A stretch of DNA of 64,000 nucleotides from Liquorilactobacillus hordei DSM 19519 (GTDB lineage Bacteria > Bacillota > Bacilli > Lactobacillales > Lactobacillaceae). Positions 26,022-35,652 of this stretch are shown here, piece after piece (the first letter of the stretch is position 1; every line of letters begins with the position of its first letter). The notes beneath the pieces are model-generated. The model made no database searches, was not told where the DNA came from, and worked only from the letters and a program-made list of their open reading frames with translations. The stretch covers positions 310,001-374,000 of the forward strand of contig NZ_CP049303.1 in assembly GCF_019443985.1 (NCBI RefSeq), read 5' to 3'. Both the position numbers and the translations under genes were made by a program.

Positions 26022-26049
26022 ATTATAACGGTTGATATTAAAAAAGCAA
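26022..26049 (-). promoter_or_regulatory. Promoter of the ilvE leader
   Basis: On the minus strand: TTGCTT (26044-26049), a 16-base spacer and TATAAT (26022-26027). The start of transcription would be near 26015, about 55 bases before the leader ORF. Confidence 0.65.
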
Positions 26050-26117
26050 CCTCTTTTTTAATAAAAATGTAATTTTATTATTTTTAACCTGATTTATTCA
26101 CAAAAATACACAAGATA

Positions 26118-26156
26118 CCCATCAAACACATGCTTCACGCGTTTGATGGGCATTTT
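26118..26156 (+). terminator. Hairpin terminator at the left edge of the IS1380 element
   Basis: Perfect 10-bp stem CCCATCAAAC/GTTTGATGGG followed by CATTTT. A similar hairpin (27686-27726) lies beyond the other end of the transposase gene. Confidence 0.7.
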
Positions 26157-26247
26157 GCATTTTCACCTTTTAAGTGCACAAAAAGAGCCTCAGCTCTGGT
26201 ATAGTTAAATTGCTAAACAAAACCACATGAGAGAAGAGGACTCTACA

Positions 26248-27552
26248 TTGAAAACTTTACAGGAAATGGCATTCAATTTCAACAAGAATATTTTAGTATC
26301 GCATACGGGTGGTCAATTATCTTCCGATGGCGGGCTAACATTGTGTGTAGAACTGATGGCAAAGTTTCAGTTCACCAACTTGGCCGATAAACTATTGAGG
26401 TTCAATGACCAGCGACGATATTGTCAACACAGTAATTCTAGTATCTTAAGACAGTTAACTCTTCAGATTATTGCCGGTTATAGCACAGATTCTGCGGCAA
26501 CTTTTTTAGAAAAAGAACCGCTTTTTAAATTATTATTGGATAAACCGTCTTTGGCTTCACAAGCAACAATATCACGTTTTTGGCAACGCTTTGATAAAGA
26601 TAGTGTTAGCACATTACAGACTTTAAATGAGGCTTTGATCGACCGTGTTCGACTATTAACCAACCAGACAGCCACGATTATTGATATCGATTCGACTCAC
26701 TCAGACACTTATGGCAAACAGGAAGCCACTAACTACAACGCACATTATGGTACTGAAGGATATCATCCATTACTGGCAACTGATCAAGATGGTAACTTAT
26801 TGAAAGCTGTCTTGCGTCCTGGAAATGCCTACACCAGCAAAGATGTAAAAGCTTTTTTAACACCACTATTAAAGCATTATCAAACTCAGCTGCCCACGAC
26901 TGACATTCTGGTTCGTGGTGATAGTGGCTTCGCCACGCCAGAAGTTTACGATGTCTGTGAAGCCGACGATGTGTTTTACATTATTCGACTCAAACGCAAT
27001 CGGAAACTGCAGAATCTAGCTGAAAAGTTCGTCAAGATCAGTGATCAAACCCAGTGGCAAGAGAAAGAGACTCACTACTACTCTGAAATCTATCAATCAG
27101 CATCGTGGCCTAAGCCGCGGCAGATCTATGTTAAATCAACTCGAGCAGCCGGTGAACTGATCTTTTCACATGAATTTATCGTTACTAATCTGACTAATTT
27201 AACGGCTGAAACAGCCTTTGAACTGTATCACAAACGCGGCCAAATGGAAAATTACATCAAAGAAGCTAAAGCAGGTTTCTTTTTCGATAAGACTGATAGT
27301 TCAACGTTTAATGCCAACGCTGCCCGGATGATGGTTAGTGTACTGGCTTACAATATTGTCAACTTTTTAAAGCAGCTAGCACTGACAAAACATGATTCAG
27401 GTTTGTGCGTTAGCACATTGCGGATCCGTTTATTCAAATTTGCGGCACGTGTCGTGCATACTGGCCGACGCATTCAGTTGCGACTGAGCTCGTATCATGT
27501 TTACCATCGACTGTTCTACCAGGTTCTACAGCGTATCCAGGCTATTGAATAA
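26248..27552 (+). CDS. IS1380-family transposase
   Basis: A DDE-type transposase of 434 residues starting at TTG 26248, 8 bases after GAGGA; ATG 26266 (MAFNFNKNILV) is the next in-frame start. Segments typical of the family are SHTGGQLSSDGGLTL at the N-terminus, IIDIDSTHSDTYGKQE (first Asp), DILVRGDSGFATPEVY (second Asp) and YHKRGQMENYIKEAK (Glu). No frameshift is seen, so it may be active. Codon use is somewhat richer in GC and in CGx/CTG codons than neighbouring genes, consistent with recent arrival. Confidence 0.93.
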   Translation: MKTLQEMAFNFNKNILVSHTGGQLSSDGGLTLCVELMAKFQFTNLADKLLRFNDQRRYCQHSNSSILRQLTLQIIAGYSTDSAATFLEKEPLFKLLLDKPSLASQATISRFWQRFDKDSVSTLQTLNEALIDRVRLLTNQTATIIDIDSTHSDTYGKQEATNYNAHYGTEGYHPLLATDQDGNLLKAVLRPGNAYTSKDVKAFLTPLLKHYQTQLPTTDILVRGDSGFATPEVYDVCEADDVFYIIRLKRNRKLQNLAEKFVKISDQTQWQEKETHYYSEIYQSASWPKPRQIYVKSTRAAGELIFSHEFIVTNLTNLTAETAFELYHKRGQMENYIKEAKAGFFFDKTDSSTFNANAARMMVSVLAYNIVNFLKQLALTKHDSGLCVSTLRIRLFKFAARVVHTGRRIQLRLSSYHVYHRLFYQVLQRIQAIE

Positions 27553-27685
27553 CCGGCAAAATTAAAAAAATCTGTACAACCAAGGGACAAGTGTATCCAA
27601 AAATTCAAAGCAATTCTGAGTTAGTTGAAAAATCTCACTAGCTAGAACTTATAAACATAGTATTTCAGCAAAAGATAAAGACATA

Positions 27686-27726
27686 CCCGTCAGTTTTCGA
27701 AAAAATACGAAAACTGACGGGCTTTT
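27686..27726 (+). terminator. Hairpin terminator downstream of IS1380 transposase
   Basis: Perfect 14-bp stem CCCGTCAGTTTTCG/CGAAAACTGACGGG followed by CTTTT. Confidence 0.75.
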
Positions 27727-27841
27727 AATGAACTATGAATAATTCAGGTTTTAATGCCATTATTGTTTAATAAAACATACAAACTTTGCAAAAAAATGAA
27801 ATTTGAAATCATTTAATTAATCTGAGAAAAAGATTATCTTA

Positions 27842-27870
27842 TTGACTTTTTCAACAATTGAAAGTATATT
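27842..27870 (+). promoter_or_regulatory. Promoter of mnmE-mnmG
   Basis: TTGACT (27842-27847), 17-base spacer, TATATT (27865-27870). It fires into a leader of about 100 bases that contains a terminator-like hairpin. Confidence 0.65.
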
Positions 27871-27908
27871 ATAGGCAATCATTCTTATCTTAATTGATGA
27901 AGTAGTCA

Positions 27909-27954
27909 AAGTGCTTTATCCACGTTTTCAAGGCGTGGAGTGGCGCTTTTTTTA
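27909..27954 (+). terminator. Terminator/attenuator in the mnmE leader
   Basis: AAAGTGC...CCACG pairs with CGTGG...GCGCTTT (internal loop between the two stem parts), followed by TTTTTTA. It lies between the promoter at 27842 and the mnmE ribosome site at 27962, so it would act on mnmE transcription itself. Confidence 0.6.
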
Positions 27955-27979
27955 TTGTCTAAAAGGAGGTAATGGACAG

Positions 27980-29374
27980 TTGACAGCAGGTATGATCACG
28001 GAATATGACACGATTGCAGCAATTTCAACTCCACCTGGTGAAGGTGCGATTTCAATTGTGCGTTTGAGTGGAGACGAAGCGTTACAAATTACACAAAATT
28101 TATTTTCAGGGAAAAATTTAACTAAAGTTAAGAGTCACACTATAAATTATGGTCATATTATCAATCCAAGAACTAAACAAGAGGTTGATGAGGTTATGGT
28201 TTCGGTAATGAGAGCACCGAAAACATTTACCCGGGAAAATGTTGTAGAAATTAATTGTCATGGGGGAATTGTGGCAACTAATAAAATTTTACAATTGTTA
28301 TTAAGTAATGGAGCACGATTGGCTGAACCAGGTGAATTTACAAAACGAGCTTTTTTACATGGAAGAATTGATCTTTCACAAGCAGAAGCTGTCATGGATC
28401 TTATTAGGGCTAAAACAGATAGATCAATGAAAGTTGCATTGAATCAACTAGATGGGAATCTTTCACAATTAATCAGAAACTTACGTCAAGATATATTGGA
28501 TGTTTTAGCGCAAGTTGAGGTCAATATTGATTACCCAGAATATGATGATGTTGAAGAGATGACAACAAGGTTCCTAAAGGAAAAGGCACAGGAGACAAAA
28601 GCAAGAATAGAACAATTGTTACAGACTGCTAGACAAGGTAAGGTCTTGCGTGAAGGATTGGCGACAGCGATTATTGGAAGACCAAATGTTGGCAAGTCTA
28701 GTTTATTAAATCATTTATTGCACGAAGACAAAGCAATTGTGACAGATGTAGCAGGGACAACACGCGATGTAATTGAAGAGTATGTCAATGTCAGAGGTGT
28801 CCCACTTAAGTTAATTGATACTGCAGGAATTCGTGAAACTTCAGATAAGGTAGAAAAAATTGGGGTTGAGCGATCTAAAAAAGCAATTGAACAAGCTGAT
28901 CTAGTAATGCTGGTGTTAAATCAAAGCGAACCGTTAACGATTGAAGACCAACAATTAATAGACTTAACTAAAGATAAGAAGAGAGTTGTTTTATTGAATA
29001 AGGGAGATTTGCCTTCAAGAATGGACCTTACGCAACTTACGAAAGAAATCGGTAAAGCTGAGTTGTTAAATGTTTCTGTTTTAAAGAATGAAGGGATCGA
29101 TAAGTTAGAAGAAAAAATTGCAAAATTATTCTTTGGCGGAATCGAGAATAGTCAAACGACTATCATGGTTACAAATGCAAGGCATATTGGTCTTTTAAAC
29201 CAAGCGAGAGATTCACTAGATGCTGTTTTAAATGGGATCGAAGCTAATATGCCAGTGGACTTAATTCAAATTGATATGACTAATTGCTGGGATTTGTTAG
29301 GTGAGATTACGGGAGATAGTTATCAAGATGAGCTATTAACACAATTATTCAGTCAATTTTGTTTAGGAAAATAA
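27980..29374 (+). CDS. mnmE: tRNA modification GTPase MnmE (TrmE)
   Basis: With MnmG it installs the aminomethyl (or carboxymethylaminomethyl) group on wobble U34 of tRNAs reading split-box codons. It is 464 residues from TTG 27980, with AAAAGGAGG upstream; ATG 27991 is an alternative. The N-terminal folate-binding domain has [20 protein letters not shown]. The G domain shows [15 protein letters not shown] (G1), DVAGTTRD (G2/G3 region), DTAGIRE and NKGD (G4). The C-terminus FCLGK has the essential Cys in the CxGK motif. mnmG follows after 27 bases. The rnpA-yidC-jag genes that often precede mnmE are absent; an IS1380 element is upstream instead. Confidence 0.98.
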   Translation: MTAGMITEYDTIAAISTPPGEGAISIVRLSGDEALQITQNLFSGKNLTKVKSHTINYGHIINPRTKQEVDEVMVSVMRAPKTFTRENVVEINCHGGIVATNKILQLLLSNGARLAEPGEFTKRAFLHGRIDLSQAEAVMDLIRAKTDRSMKVALNQLDGNLSQLIRNLRQDILDVLAQVEVNIDYPEYDDVEEMTTRFLKEKAQETKARIEQLLQTARQGKVLREGLATAIIGRPNVGKSSLLNHLLHEDKAIVTDVAGTTRDVIEEYVNVRGVPLKLIDTAGIRETSDKVEKIGVERSKKAIEQADLVMLVLNQSEPLTIEDQQLIDLTKDKKRVVLLNKGDLPSRMDLTQLTKEIGKAELLNVSVLKNEGIDKLEEKIAKLFFGGIENSQTTIMVTNARHIGLLNQARDSLDAVLNGIEANMPVDLIQIDMTNCWDLLGEITGDSYQDELLTQLFSQFCLGK

Positions 29375-29401
29375 TTAGTTAAAGAAAGATAGGGGAACGT
29401 A

Positions 29402-31306
29402 ATGGACGTAAAGCAATATGCTGGCAAAGACTATGATGTAATCGTAGTTGGAGCAGGGCATGCAGGTTGTGAGGCTGCCCTAGCTGCAGCTCGGATGGGT
29501 AATGAAACACTCTTAGTAACAATAAATCTTGAGATGGTGGCGTTTATGCCATGTAACCCTTCTATAGGGGGGCCTGCTAAAGGAATAGTTGTGCGGGAAT
29601 TAGATGCACTTGGTGGTGAAATGGGTCGTAATATTGATAAGACATATGTGCAGATGAGAATGTTGAATACGGGGAAGGGTCCGGCTGTGAGAGCATTGAG
29701 AGCACAGGCAGATAAACGAGCATATTCAATCGAAATGAAGCATACTATTGAAAAAGAACCTAATTTAACTTTACGCCAAGGAATAGTTGATAACTTGATT
29801 GTTGAAGATGGCGTTGTCAAAGGTGTAATTACTAATACAGGTGCACGGTATGGAGCTAAAAGTGTCGTTTTGACAACTGGAACGGCTGCTCGTGGAAAAA
29901 TTATTATAGGTGAGTTAATGTACTCTTCTGGTCCTAATAATACACAGCCTTCAATGAAGCTGTCAGGTAATTTGGAAAAACTAGGATTTGAATTAAAACG
30001 CTTCAAGACAGGGACTCCTCCACGAGTTGATGGAAATACAATTGAATATGATGTGACCGAGGAACAGCCAGGTGATAAGGAACCAAATCATTTTAGTTTT
30101 GAGACTTCAGATGAGGATTACTTGGATGTAAAGGATCAGCTATCTTGTTGGTTGACATATACCAATGAGAAAACGCATGAGTTAATTCGAGCAAATCTTG
30201 ATCGTGCACCAATGTTTTCAGGTGTGATCGAAGGCGTTGGGCCAAGGTATTGTCCATCAATTGAAGATAAGATTGTCAGATTTGCTGATAAACCACGGCA
30301 TCAATTATTTATTGAACCAGAGGGCCGTAATACCGACGAATTTTATGTTCAAGGTTTGTCTACGTCAATGCCAGAAGAAATCCAACAGCGAATGGTACAT
30401 TCTATCAAAGGACTTGAACATGCTGAAATGATGAGACCTGGTTATGCAATTGAATATGATATTGTTTCACCTTATCAATTAAGACCTACATTGGAGACCA
30501 AGTTAATTAGTGGATTATATACTGCGGGTCAAACAAATGGGACTTCGGGTTATGAAGAGGCTGCTGGTCAAGGAATGTTAGCTGGAATTAATGCAGGGTT
30601 ACACGCTCTTGACAAAGAAGAAGTTGTGCTCAAGCGTAGTGATGCCTATATTGGTGTGATGGTTGATGATCTAGTAACCAAGGGAACAAACGAGCCATAT
30701 CGTTTATTAACATCGCGTGCAGAGTACCGTTTGATTTTGCGTCATGATAATGCAGATATGCGTTTGACTGAATTAGGCCATGAGATTGGCTTGATTTCTG
30801 ACGAACGTTATGCTCAATTTGAGGCTAAGAAGGCGGCAATTGAAGCTGAAAAAGCACGACTTGAGGGCTATCGAATTAAGCCAAATGAGCAGGTCAATGC
30901 ATTTCTTGCAGAAAAAGGTGCAGCACCATTGAAAGATGGCGTGTTGGCAAGTGATTTCTTGAGACGACCAGAAGTGACCTATGCTGAATTAGCTGAATTT
31001 ATCCCAGAGCCGACAGAGAAAATTGATAATCGGGTAATTGAACAAGTTGAGATTCAAATTAAATACGAGGGTTACATCAAAAAGGCCAATCAAAAAGTTG
31101 AGAAGCTCAAAAAGATGGAAGCCAAAAAAATTCCAGATCGAATTGATTATAGTGCGATTGAGGGAATTGCCACGGAAGCCCGCCAAAAGTTTGAAAAAAT
31201 TCGTCCCGAAACACTGGCACAAGCTAGTCGAATCAGTGGAGTTAACCCGGCAGATATTTCGATTTTGGCGATTTATATTGAACAGGGCAAGATAGCAAAG
31301 GTTTAG
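29402..31306 (+). CDS. mnmG: tRNA U34 modification enzyme MnmG (GidA)
   Basis: FAD- and NADH-dependent partner of MnmE in wobble-uridine modification. It is 634 residues, normal length. The FAD-binding motif is [19 protein letters not shown] at residues 15-33. The CNPSIGG motif ([13 protein letters not shown]) is near residue 50, and [16 protein letters not shown] near residue 375. The C-terminal helical domain ends with [20 protein letters not shown], which contacts MnmE. Ribosome site GATAGGGGA upstream of ATG 29402. It is the second and last gene of the operon; no rsmG follows. Confidence 0.98.
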   Translation: MDVKQYAGKDYDVIVVGAGHAGCEAALAAARMGNETLLVTINLEMVAFMPCNPSIGGPAKGIVVRELDALGGEMGRNIDKTYVQMRMLNTGKGPAVRALRAQADKRAYSIEMKHTIEKEPNLTLRQGIVDNLIVEDGVVKGVITNTGARYGAKSVVLTTGTAARGKIIIGELMYSSGPNNTQPSMKLSGNLEKLGFELKRFKTGTPPRVDGNTIEYDVTEEQPGDKEPNHFSFETSDEDYLDVKDQLSCWLTYTNEKTHELIRANLDRAPMFSGVIEGVGPRYCPSIEDKIVRFADKPRHQLFIEPEGRNTDEFYVQGLSTSMPEEIQQRMVHSIKGLEHAEMMRPGYAIEYDIVSPYQLRPTLETKLISGLYTAGQTNGTSGYEEAAGQGMLAGINAGLHALDKEEVVLKRSDAYIGVMVDDLVTKGTNEPYRLLTSRAEYRLILRHDNADMRLTELGHEIGLISDERYAQFEAKKAAIEAEKARLEGYRIKPNEQVNAFLAEKGAAPLKDGVLASDFLRRPEVTYAELAEFIPEPTEKIDNRVIEQVEIQIKYEGYIKKANQKVEKLKKMEAKKIPDRIDYSAIEGIATEARQKFEKIRPETLAQASRISGVNPADISILAIYIEQGKIAKV

Positions 31307-31575
31307 ATTATAAAGGACACGCCTTTTGCAAAGATTTTGGACGGCAATTACACACCGGCATAATCGGAAATTATTTGTTTATGCCAATCAGATTATCGTT
31401 GTTAGTGTTGCTCAAGTTGATACACCTAAAATAAGGGACTGCTTGACGTGCTCAAATATGATAAATAAAGATCACAATTTTTAAGTATCCATAATAAAAA
31501 TAAAATGTTATTAGAGTTTAAACTATCTTGTTACATGCGAATAAGTTCTCTTAAATATACATTGACTATCACAAA
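31307..31575. other. Non-coding stretch after mnmG
   Basis: I found no convincing gene here. A short open frame (about 31311-31484) includes the string RKLFVYANQIIVVSVAQVDT, but it has no start or ribosome site and may be decayed sequence. Confidence 0.4.
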
Positions 31576-31617
31576 AAATAACCGCCAGCTGACCAGAGCC
31601 AAGACGGTTATTTTTTT
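31576..31617. terminator. Terminator downstream of mnmG
   Basis: AAATAACCG pairs with CGGTTATTT around a 20-base loop, with an A run on the left and TTTTTTT on the right, so it can act in both directions. Confidence 0.75.
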
Positions 31618-31873
31618 GGTTATTTCCGCTCGTTTATAATGATATATATTTAGCTTGAACCTAAGTGTGTATGCGTTCAGAAAAAATAATAATATTAATT
31701 TTATATTGTATTTATATGTGTAAAGCATTATCACTACATTAATATTTTATTATAATTATTGTTTAGGATTTTTTATTCATTGAAATCTCTATGATTAACT
31801 TTAATTAATGAACGATTACTACTTCTCGTACACGATCGATGTGCTCCTAAGTCAATATTTGGCACATGCTTTT

Positions 31874-32689
31874 CTAGACACTTGTTCTGATTCTTTCAGT
31901 GTTGAACTAATTAATATAATTTGAGATTCTGAGAATTAAGTCCTCAAAGCTTGAGAAGTGCGTTTGAAAAACGAATTCTCGTTTTAATAATGAATGAAAA
32001 GCTTCTATTTGGCTATTATCGTAAGGATATCCTTGCTTAGAATACGAATGGAGGATTTGATGTCGTCTAAGCAAGTTTTCAACATCACTGCTCGTATATT
32101 GTGAACCCATATCTGAATGAAAATATGCTGGTCTTTTATGATGTTCAAGTGCTTGGTTAACTGTATCTACTACTAGTTTGGCATTCATCTGTCGTCCTAT
32201 CTTATATGCGAGTATCTTATGAACCTTTGGCTCATACACTGAACTAAGATATACCCAAGTTCCAGGTCGTAGCTCAAGATAAGTAATATCAGCTCGCCAA
32301 GTTCTAGCTTTTGGCTTGTTTTTGATTAGATTGGGACGTTGTAAATAATCAACATGAGTACTAGGCTTTTTAAAACGCCGATGCATGAGAGAGTGAATCT
32401 TCATTTCTTGCATTAGCCGAAAAATCCGTTTGACACCAACTATAATTCCCAGTCTATTTAATGCTAGTTTGATTCTTGGATAACCATAAGCGCGATAGTT
32501 TTCTTCCCAAATTTTTCGAATACTTGCTTTTAAGTGACGGTCAACACAATCGTGTTGACTAGTTTGATAGTTCAACCAATGGTAATAGGTGCTACGAGCT
32601 AATCTTAAAGTTGAGAGTATTAAGGATAGGCGGTGATAGGGTGATTGAATCTTAATGAAAGCAAGAGTTTTAACTCGCCCTAACGCTTT
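31874..32689 (-). pseudogene. IS3-family transposase OrfB, amber-interrupted
   Basis: The integrase-like catalytic part of an IS150-type transposase. The frame opens by a -1 slip from orfA at about 32689 (GGGAAAG) and runs HWLNYQTSQHDCVDRHLKAS and onward. The catalytic residues are in WRADITYLE (Asp), YFHSDMGSQYTS (Asp) and NSQIEAFHSLLKRE (Glu). It stops at TAG 31907 in the string SNYIN-stop-FNTERIRTSV; relatives normally have Trp (TGG) at this place, so a G-to-A change created an amber stop. The tail after it is also short. Function is probably lost. Confidence 0.8.
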
Positions 32690-32943
32690 CCCAGTAACAC
32701 CGCCGCAGCTTTTAAAATCTCCAATTCCTCCTTGAGACGTTGGTTCTCTTTTTGTAATTTTTTAAATTCTTTAGAAGTAACTTCAGTTCCATCATCAAGT
32801 TCAACTGATTTTGCATCTTTAATCCAGTTATGAATTGATGCAGGAGACACTGCATATTCTTCTGAGAGAGAACGAGCTGATCTCTTTTCCTCGGTGTGCA
32901 TTTTAATAATGCTTGCTTTAAAATCATCAGTATATCGTTTCAT
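32680..32943 (-). CDS. IS3-family transposase OrfA (helix-turn-helix)
   Basis: An 87-residue DNA-binding protein, KRYTDDFKASIIKMHTEEKR at the start, with helix-turn-helix SLSEEYAVSPASIHNWI (about 26-42) and a C-terminal leucine-zipper-like coil (KKLQKENQRLKEELEILKAA). This is standard for IS150-group orfA. The -1 slip site GGGAAAG near its end would join it to orfB. The protein is intact although its partner is not. Confidence 0.88.
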   Translation of the reverse strand: MKRYTDDFKASIIKMHTEEKRSARSLSEEYAVSPASIHNWIKDAKSVELDDGTEVTSKEFKKLQKENQRLKEELEILKAAAVLLGKR

Positions 32944-33045
32944 ATAAAAACTCCTATCCTAGTTATTTTATTATGGCACAACTGTCTAAATATTTGTGTA
33001 CCAAATACTAGGATAAGAGCAGTTGGCTATAAATTTCAATTAGTT

Positions 33046-33089
33046 AAAACCCCCGTCTAACCGATATATAGTTAGACGGGGGTTATTTT
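33046..33089. terminator. Strong terminator downstream of GT2 gene
   Basis: Perfect 14-bp stem AACCCCCGTCTAAC/GTTAGACGGGGGTT with a 9-base loop, four A on the left (T on the minus strand) and TATTTT on the right. Confidence 0.85.
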
Positions 33090-33092
33090 GTT

Positions 33093-34106
33093 CTAAATTC
33101 TTTTAATACCTTTTGCTTTGTCCTCTGCATTTAACAGGAAAATAACTATACCAAACATTTTCATGTTTATTAGTCTTCTAAATATCTTACCTCGTTTTGA
33201 AAGTGAGTTATCAAATTTACTACTTTCAAAACCATCATATGCACCTTCTTTAATAATGTTCTTGATATCATGCACCGCTTGTTTTTTGTTAACGCTTCCT
33301 TCTCTTACAAGAGGGGAATAATAACACTCTAACAAAAAAATCACTCCCGTAATTCCAAAGCGAGTTTTTACATCTTTAGCTTGTTTAGAAGATGGAAACA
33401 GTGAGGTTATTTCCAAAATATGTTTTCTGAAATTTACTTCGTTTACTACGTTATAGCTATCAAATAAGTGAACTGAGCTAGACGCGTTTTGCTTGTAAAG
33501 TAAACTATCTGTTAAAAGTAATGTTGTAGCGTATCGAATACAATCGAAATTAAATATTACATCTTCGCCTTTACGAAGCTGTACATCAAAACGTATTTTG
33601 TTGTTCTTTATAAATGAGCTAAGATAAAATTTGCCGTGAATACTGGCATCAATGGACTCTTTCCCAGTGATAGACATTCTGGACAGTATTGAAATTTTAA
33701 TCTTCTCTCCACTAAGATTAAAATCCTCATTAGAAGTACAATTAAGCCAAATTAAATTTGAATTATTTTTAGCTAGTTCTTGCAAACTACTAATATTACA
33801 TTTAATAAATTCATCATCACTATCCAAAAAAGTAAGGTACTTGCCGTTACTGTTTTCAATTCCGATATTTCTAACCCCACTAACTCCAACATGTTTACTA
33901 TGAAAACCTTTTACGGAAAAAGAGGTGAATTCATTTATTATTTTATTAATTTTGGTTACTGTTTGGTCTGTAGAACCATCATCAACAAACAAAATTTCTA
34001 TCAGATGCTCATTGCCTCTGAAGGTATTAACTATGCTATTGAAAAGTCGATCTAATGTTTTCTCTGAATTATATGTAGGTATTATTACTGAAAATAAGTA
34101 TTCCAT
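33093..34106 (-). CDS. Glycosyltransferase family 2
   Basis: A GT-A fold glycosyltransferase of 337 residues, starting at ATG 34106 with AGGAGG 4 bases upstream. The nucleotide-sugar site is clear: FSVIIPTYNSEKTLDRL, then ILFVDDGSTDQT, then the DxD-type YLTFLDSDDEF near residue 88. The C-terminal part has no membrane anchor. It is monocistronic with its own terminator, away from the main polysaccharide cluster and next to IS debris, so it is probably an accessory surface-glycosylation gene. The donor and acceptor cannot be told from sequence. Confidence 0.9.
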   Translation of the reverse strand: MEYLFSVIIPTYNSEKTLDRLFNSIVNTFRGNEHLIEILFVDDGSTDQTVTKINKIINEFTSFSVKGFHSKHVGVSGVRNIGIENSNGKYLTFLDSDDEFIKCNISSLQELAKNNSNLIWLNCTSNEDFNLSGEKIKISILSRMSITGKESIDASIHGKFYLSSFIKNNKIRFDVQLRKGEDVIFNFDCIRYATTLLLTDSLLYKQNASSSVHLFDSYNVVNEVNFRKHILEITSLFPSSKQAKDVKTRFGITGVIFLLECYYSPLVREGSVNKKQAVHDIKNIIKEGAYDGFESSKFDNSLSKRGKIFRRLINMKMFGIVIFLLNAEDKAKGIKRI

Positions 34107-34303
34107 AATTCCTCCTAAGTAAATAAAATTATTCTGTACTATTACAATACCATGTTTCAAGTTGTAGGAGTAGGCTTTCTAGCGATAAATGGTATTATTC
34201 AAATTACTGTAATAATGTATGAGAGAAGATAGTAGGAGCGTGAGAATAGCGAATATAAGCCCCCTGCTGACTAGGATAAATTACTGCGTTAAGTAAAAAA
34301 AAT

Positions 34304-34340
34304 AAAGAAACACTTCCGGCATCCCTGGGAGTGCTTCTTT
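34304..34340. terminator. Hairpin terminator upstream of GT2 gene
   Basis: AAAGAAACACTTCC pairs with GGGAGTGCTTCTTT (two G-U or A-C positions) around a 9-base loop. A and T flank both sides. Confidence 0.6.
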
Positions 34341-34361
34341 AATTTAAACACAAGTGAATAT

Positions 34362-34616
34362 TGTTGAACCGATTTTAACGTGATTCCAGGATCCGTTGGT
34401 GGATAGAAAAAACTATAGGGAGTTCTATTAGTTTTTGCTGAAGTGATGTAAAAAGTTAACTTTCTGGAGATAGATTAAGATTATGTGGGTTCTTGTGGCG
34501 TGAATTGTCGTATAAATCAAGATTACGTAAATACTCCTTAAGTGTTTGGATGCTAATACCGTACTGTTGAGCCTTTTGGACATGATTCCAGGATCCATTA
34601 GTGGCCAGAAAATTAG
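34362..34616. repeat. Diverged direct repeat of about 55 bp
   Basis: The segment around 34362-34415 is similar to 34564-34616; both contain TGATTCCAGGATCC(G/A)TT(A/G)GTGG or close to it. On the minus strand both can encode NGSWNHV. One copy lies in the 125-residue ORF and the other in non-coding DNA full of stops, suggesting an old tandem duplication of part of that ORF. Confidence 0.5.
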
Positions 34617-34833
34617 AGTAGTCCAGGGCTAGTGATGTTAGTTCCTGTTGAGATAACTTTACGCGAGAGGCTAAGTTATCTATTTTTTCCTGTAAAACGG
34701 GATCAATGGAGTACTGACGGCTAAGCTGATTGAGCAATGCAAAAAAATTGCTTGTTTCAGCCATATCTGCAATCTGATAGATATAGGTTGAAATTTTGGA
34801 ATCTGATGAAAAACTTGATGGATCCGTTGGCAC
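34456..34833 (-). CDS. Hypothetical 125-residue protein
   Basis: An open frame from GTG 34833 (weak ribosome site) with a helical, soluble composition: NFFALLNQLSRQYSIDPV, then SQQELTSLALDYSNFL and GSWNHVQKAQQYGISIQTL. The latter part could be a small helix-turn-helix. I do not recognise a family. Its 5' third overlaps the antisense ABC-transporter remnant, and a decayed copy of its middle lies just downstream. It may be a real accessory gene or itself a fragment. Confidence 0.3.
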   Translation of the reverse strand: MPTDPSSFSSDSKISTYIYQIADMAETSNFFALLNQLSRQYSIDPVLQEKIDNLASRVKLSQQELTSLALDYSNFLATNGSWNHVQKAQQYGISIQTLKEYLRNLDLYDNSRHKNPHNLNLSPES

Positions 34834-35471
34834 GATCTCACCAACACGTAGATGTGCACGTTGGTACTTATACTTGGAAACAAATTCTTAAAGATGTAAC
34901 ATTAAAAATACCGTTTGGGTCGAAGCTTTTGATTAGTGGTTCTTCAGGCAAGGGGAAAACGACTTTCTTGAATTTGATTCAAGGTTTTCTAACACCAACT
35001 GTCGGTGACATTGAGATTGCTAAAAAACGAGTTAGTTCTGATGGTTCTAATGCGCTGGCTTATATTCGCCAAGAACCTTATTTTTTCAATGACACGATTC
35101 GCTTTAATCTAACCTTAGGCAAGACCTTTACTGACGAAGAATGTTTAGCGATTCTGCAAAGAGTTGGCTTGGTTGCCGAACTAGGTCCTGATTTGTTAGA
35201 TCAAACCTATGGTGAGAATGGTAATTCGATTTCCGGTGGTCAACGTCAACGGATTGAGATTGCCCGAGCATTACTCTTCAATAAAAAGATTATCTTACTT
35301 GATGAAGCAACCTCTAGTTTAGATGAAAACTTAACCCATCAGATTAGAAAAATTATTTGGAGCTTACCTTGTACAGTAATTGAGGTTGCTCATCAATATG
35401 ATCAACAGGAATTGCAAGATAATCAGGTGCTGCATTATCAATTAGATGGTGGAACAATGAAGGTGATCTAA
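34737..35471 (+). pseudogene. ATPase half of an ABC exporter, 5' end lost
   Basis: The open frame contains a complete nucleotide-binding domain from about base 34845: TYTWKQILKDVTLKIPFGSK, Walker A SGSSGKGKTT, signature NSISGGQRQRIEIARAL, Walker B KIILLDEATSSLDE, and the H-loop region VIEVAHQ. The preceding codons (LFQPYLQSDRY) do not resemble a linker. A neighbouring frame reads ILESDEKLDGSVGTISPT, which does, so a frameshift near 34840 is likely. The membrane domain of about 300 residues is missing altogether. It was probably a fused peptide or bacteriocin-type exporter. A second exporter fragment starts two bases after its stop. Confidence 0.75.
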
Positions 35472-35472
35472 T

Positions 35473-35652
35473 ATGAGCGTTGAGAATTATAATAACTATT
35501 ACTATCCAAAAATGAACTTTATCAGCATTTATTTGATATTTCTCCATGGAATAGCGAATATGCAAAGTTTATTAAAATTGATCATTCATCTTTTTTACTA
35601 TCGGTGTCTGGATTTTTTTCCAGATGCTTTTTTCTTACCAAAATTGCAGTGA
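35473..35652 (+). pseudogene. N-terminal fragment of a second ABC exporter
   Basis: A 59-codon frame beginning at ATG 35473, just after the previous stop, containing FISIYLIFLHGIANMQSLLK. This is like the first transmembrane helix of ABC exporters. It stops after 59 residues and nothing similar continues, so only the start of the gene survives. The tight spacing shows the two exporters once formed an operon pair. Confidence 0.5.

Larger units (their letters stand above)
26118..27721 (+). mobile_element. IS1380-family element (ends approximate)
   Basis: A complete IS1380-type transposase flanked by look-alike hairpins that both begin CCC(A/G)TCA and end TGA(T/C)GGG. The interval between them, 1.6 kb, fits the family size of about 1.6-1.7 kb. 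I could not identify a clean terminal inverted repeat or target duplication, so the boundaries are provisional. Confidence 0.5.
31874..32943 (-). mobile_element. Decayed IS3-family (IS150 group) element, boundaries uncertain
   Basis: The two overlapping frames orfA and orfB of an IS3 element are present. The right end probably lies near 33000, beyond the orfA start. No matching inverted repeat was found on the left and orfB carries a stop codon, so the left end appears lost or eroded. Confidence 0.7.

Noticed and set aside
29431..30006. A 191-codon open frame antisense to mnmG
   Set aside because: It has no ribosome site and mirrors codon structure of the strongly conserved mnmG; a shadow frame.
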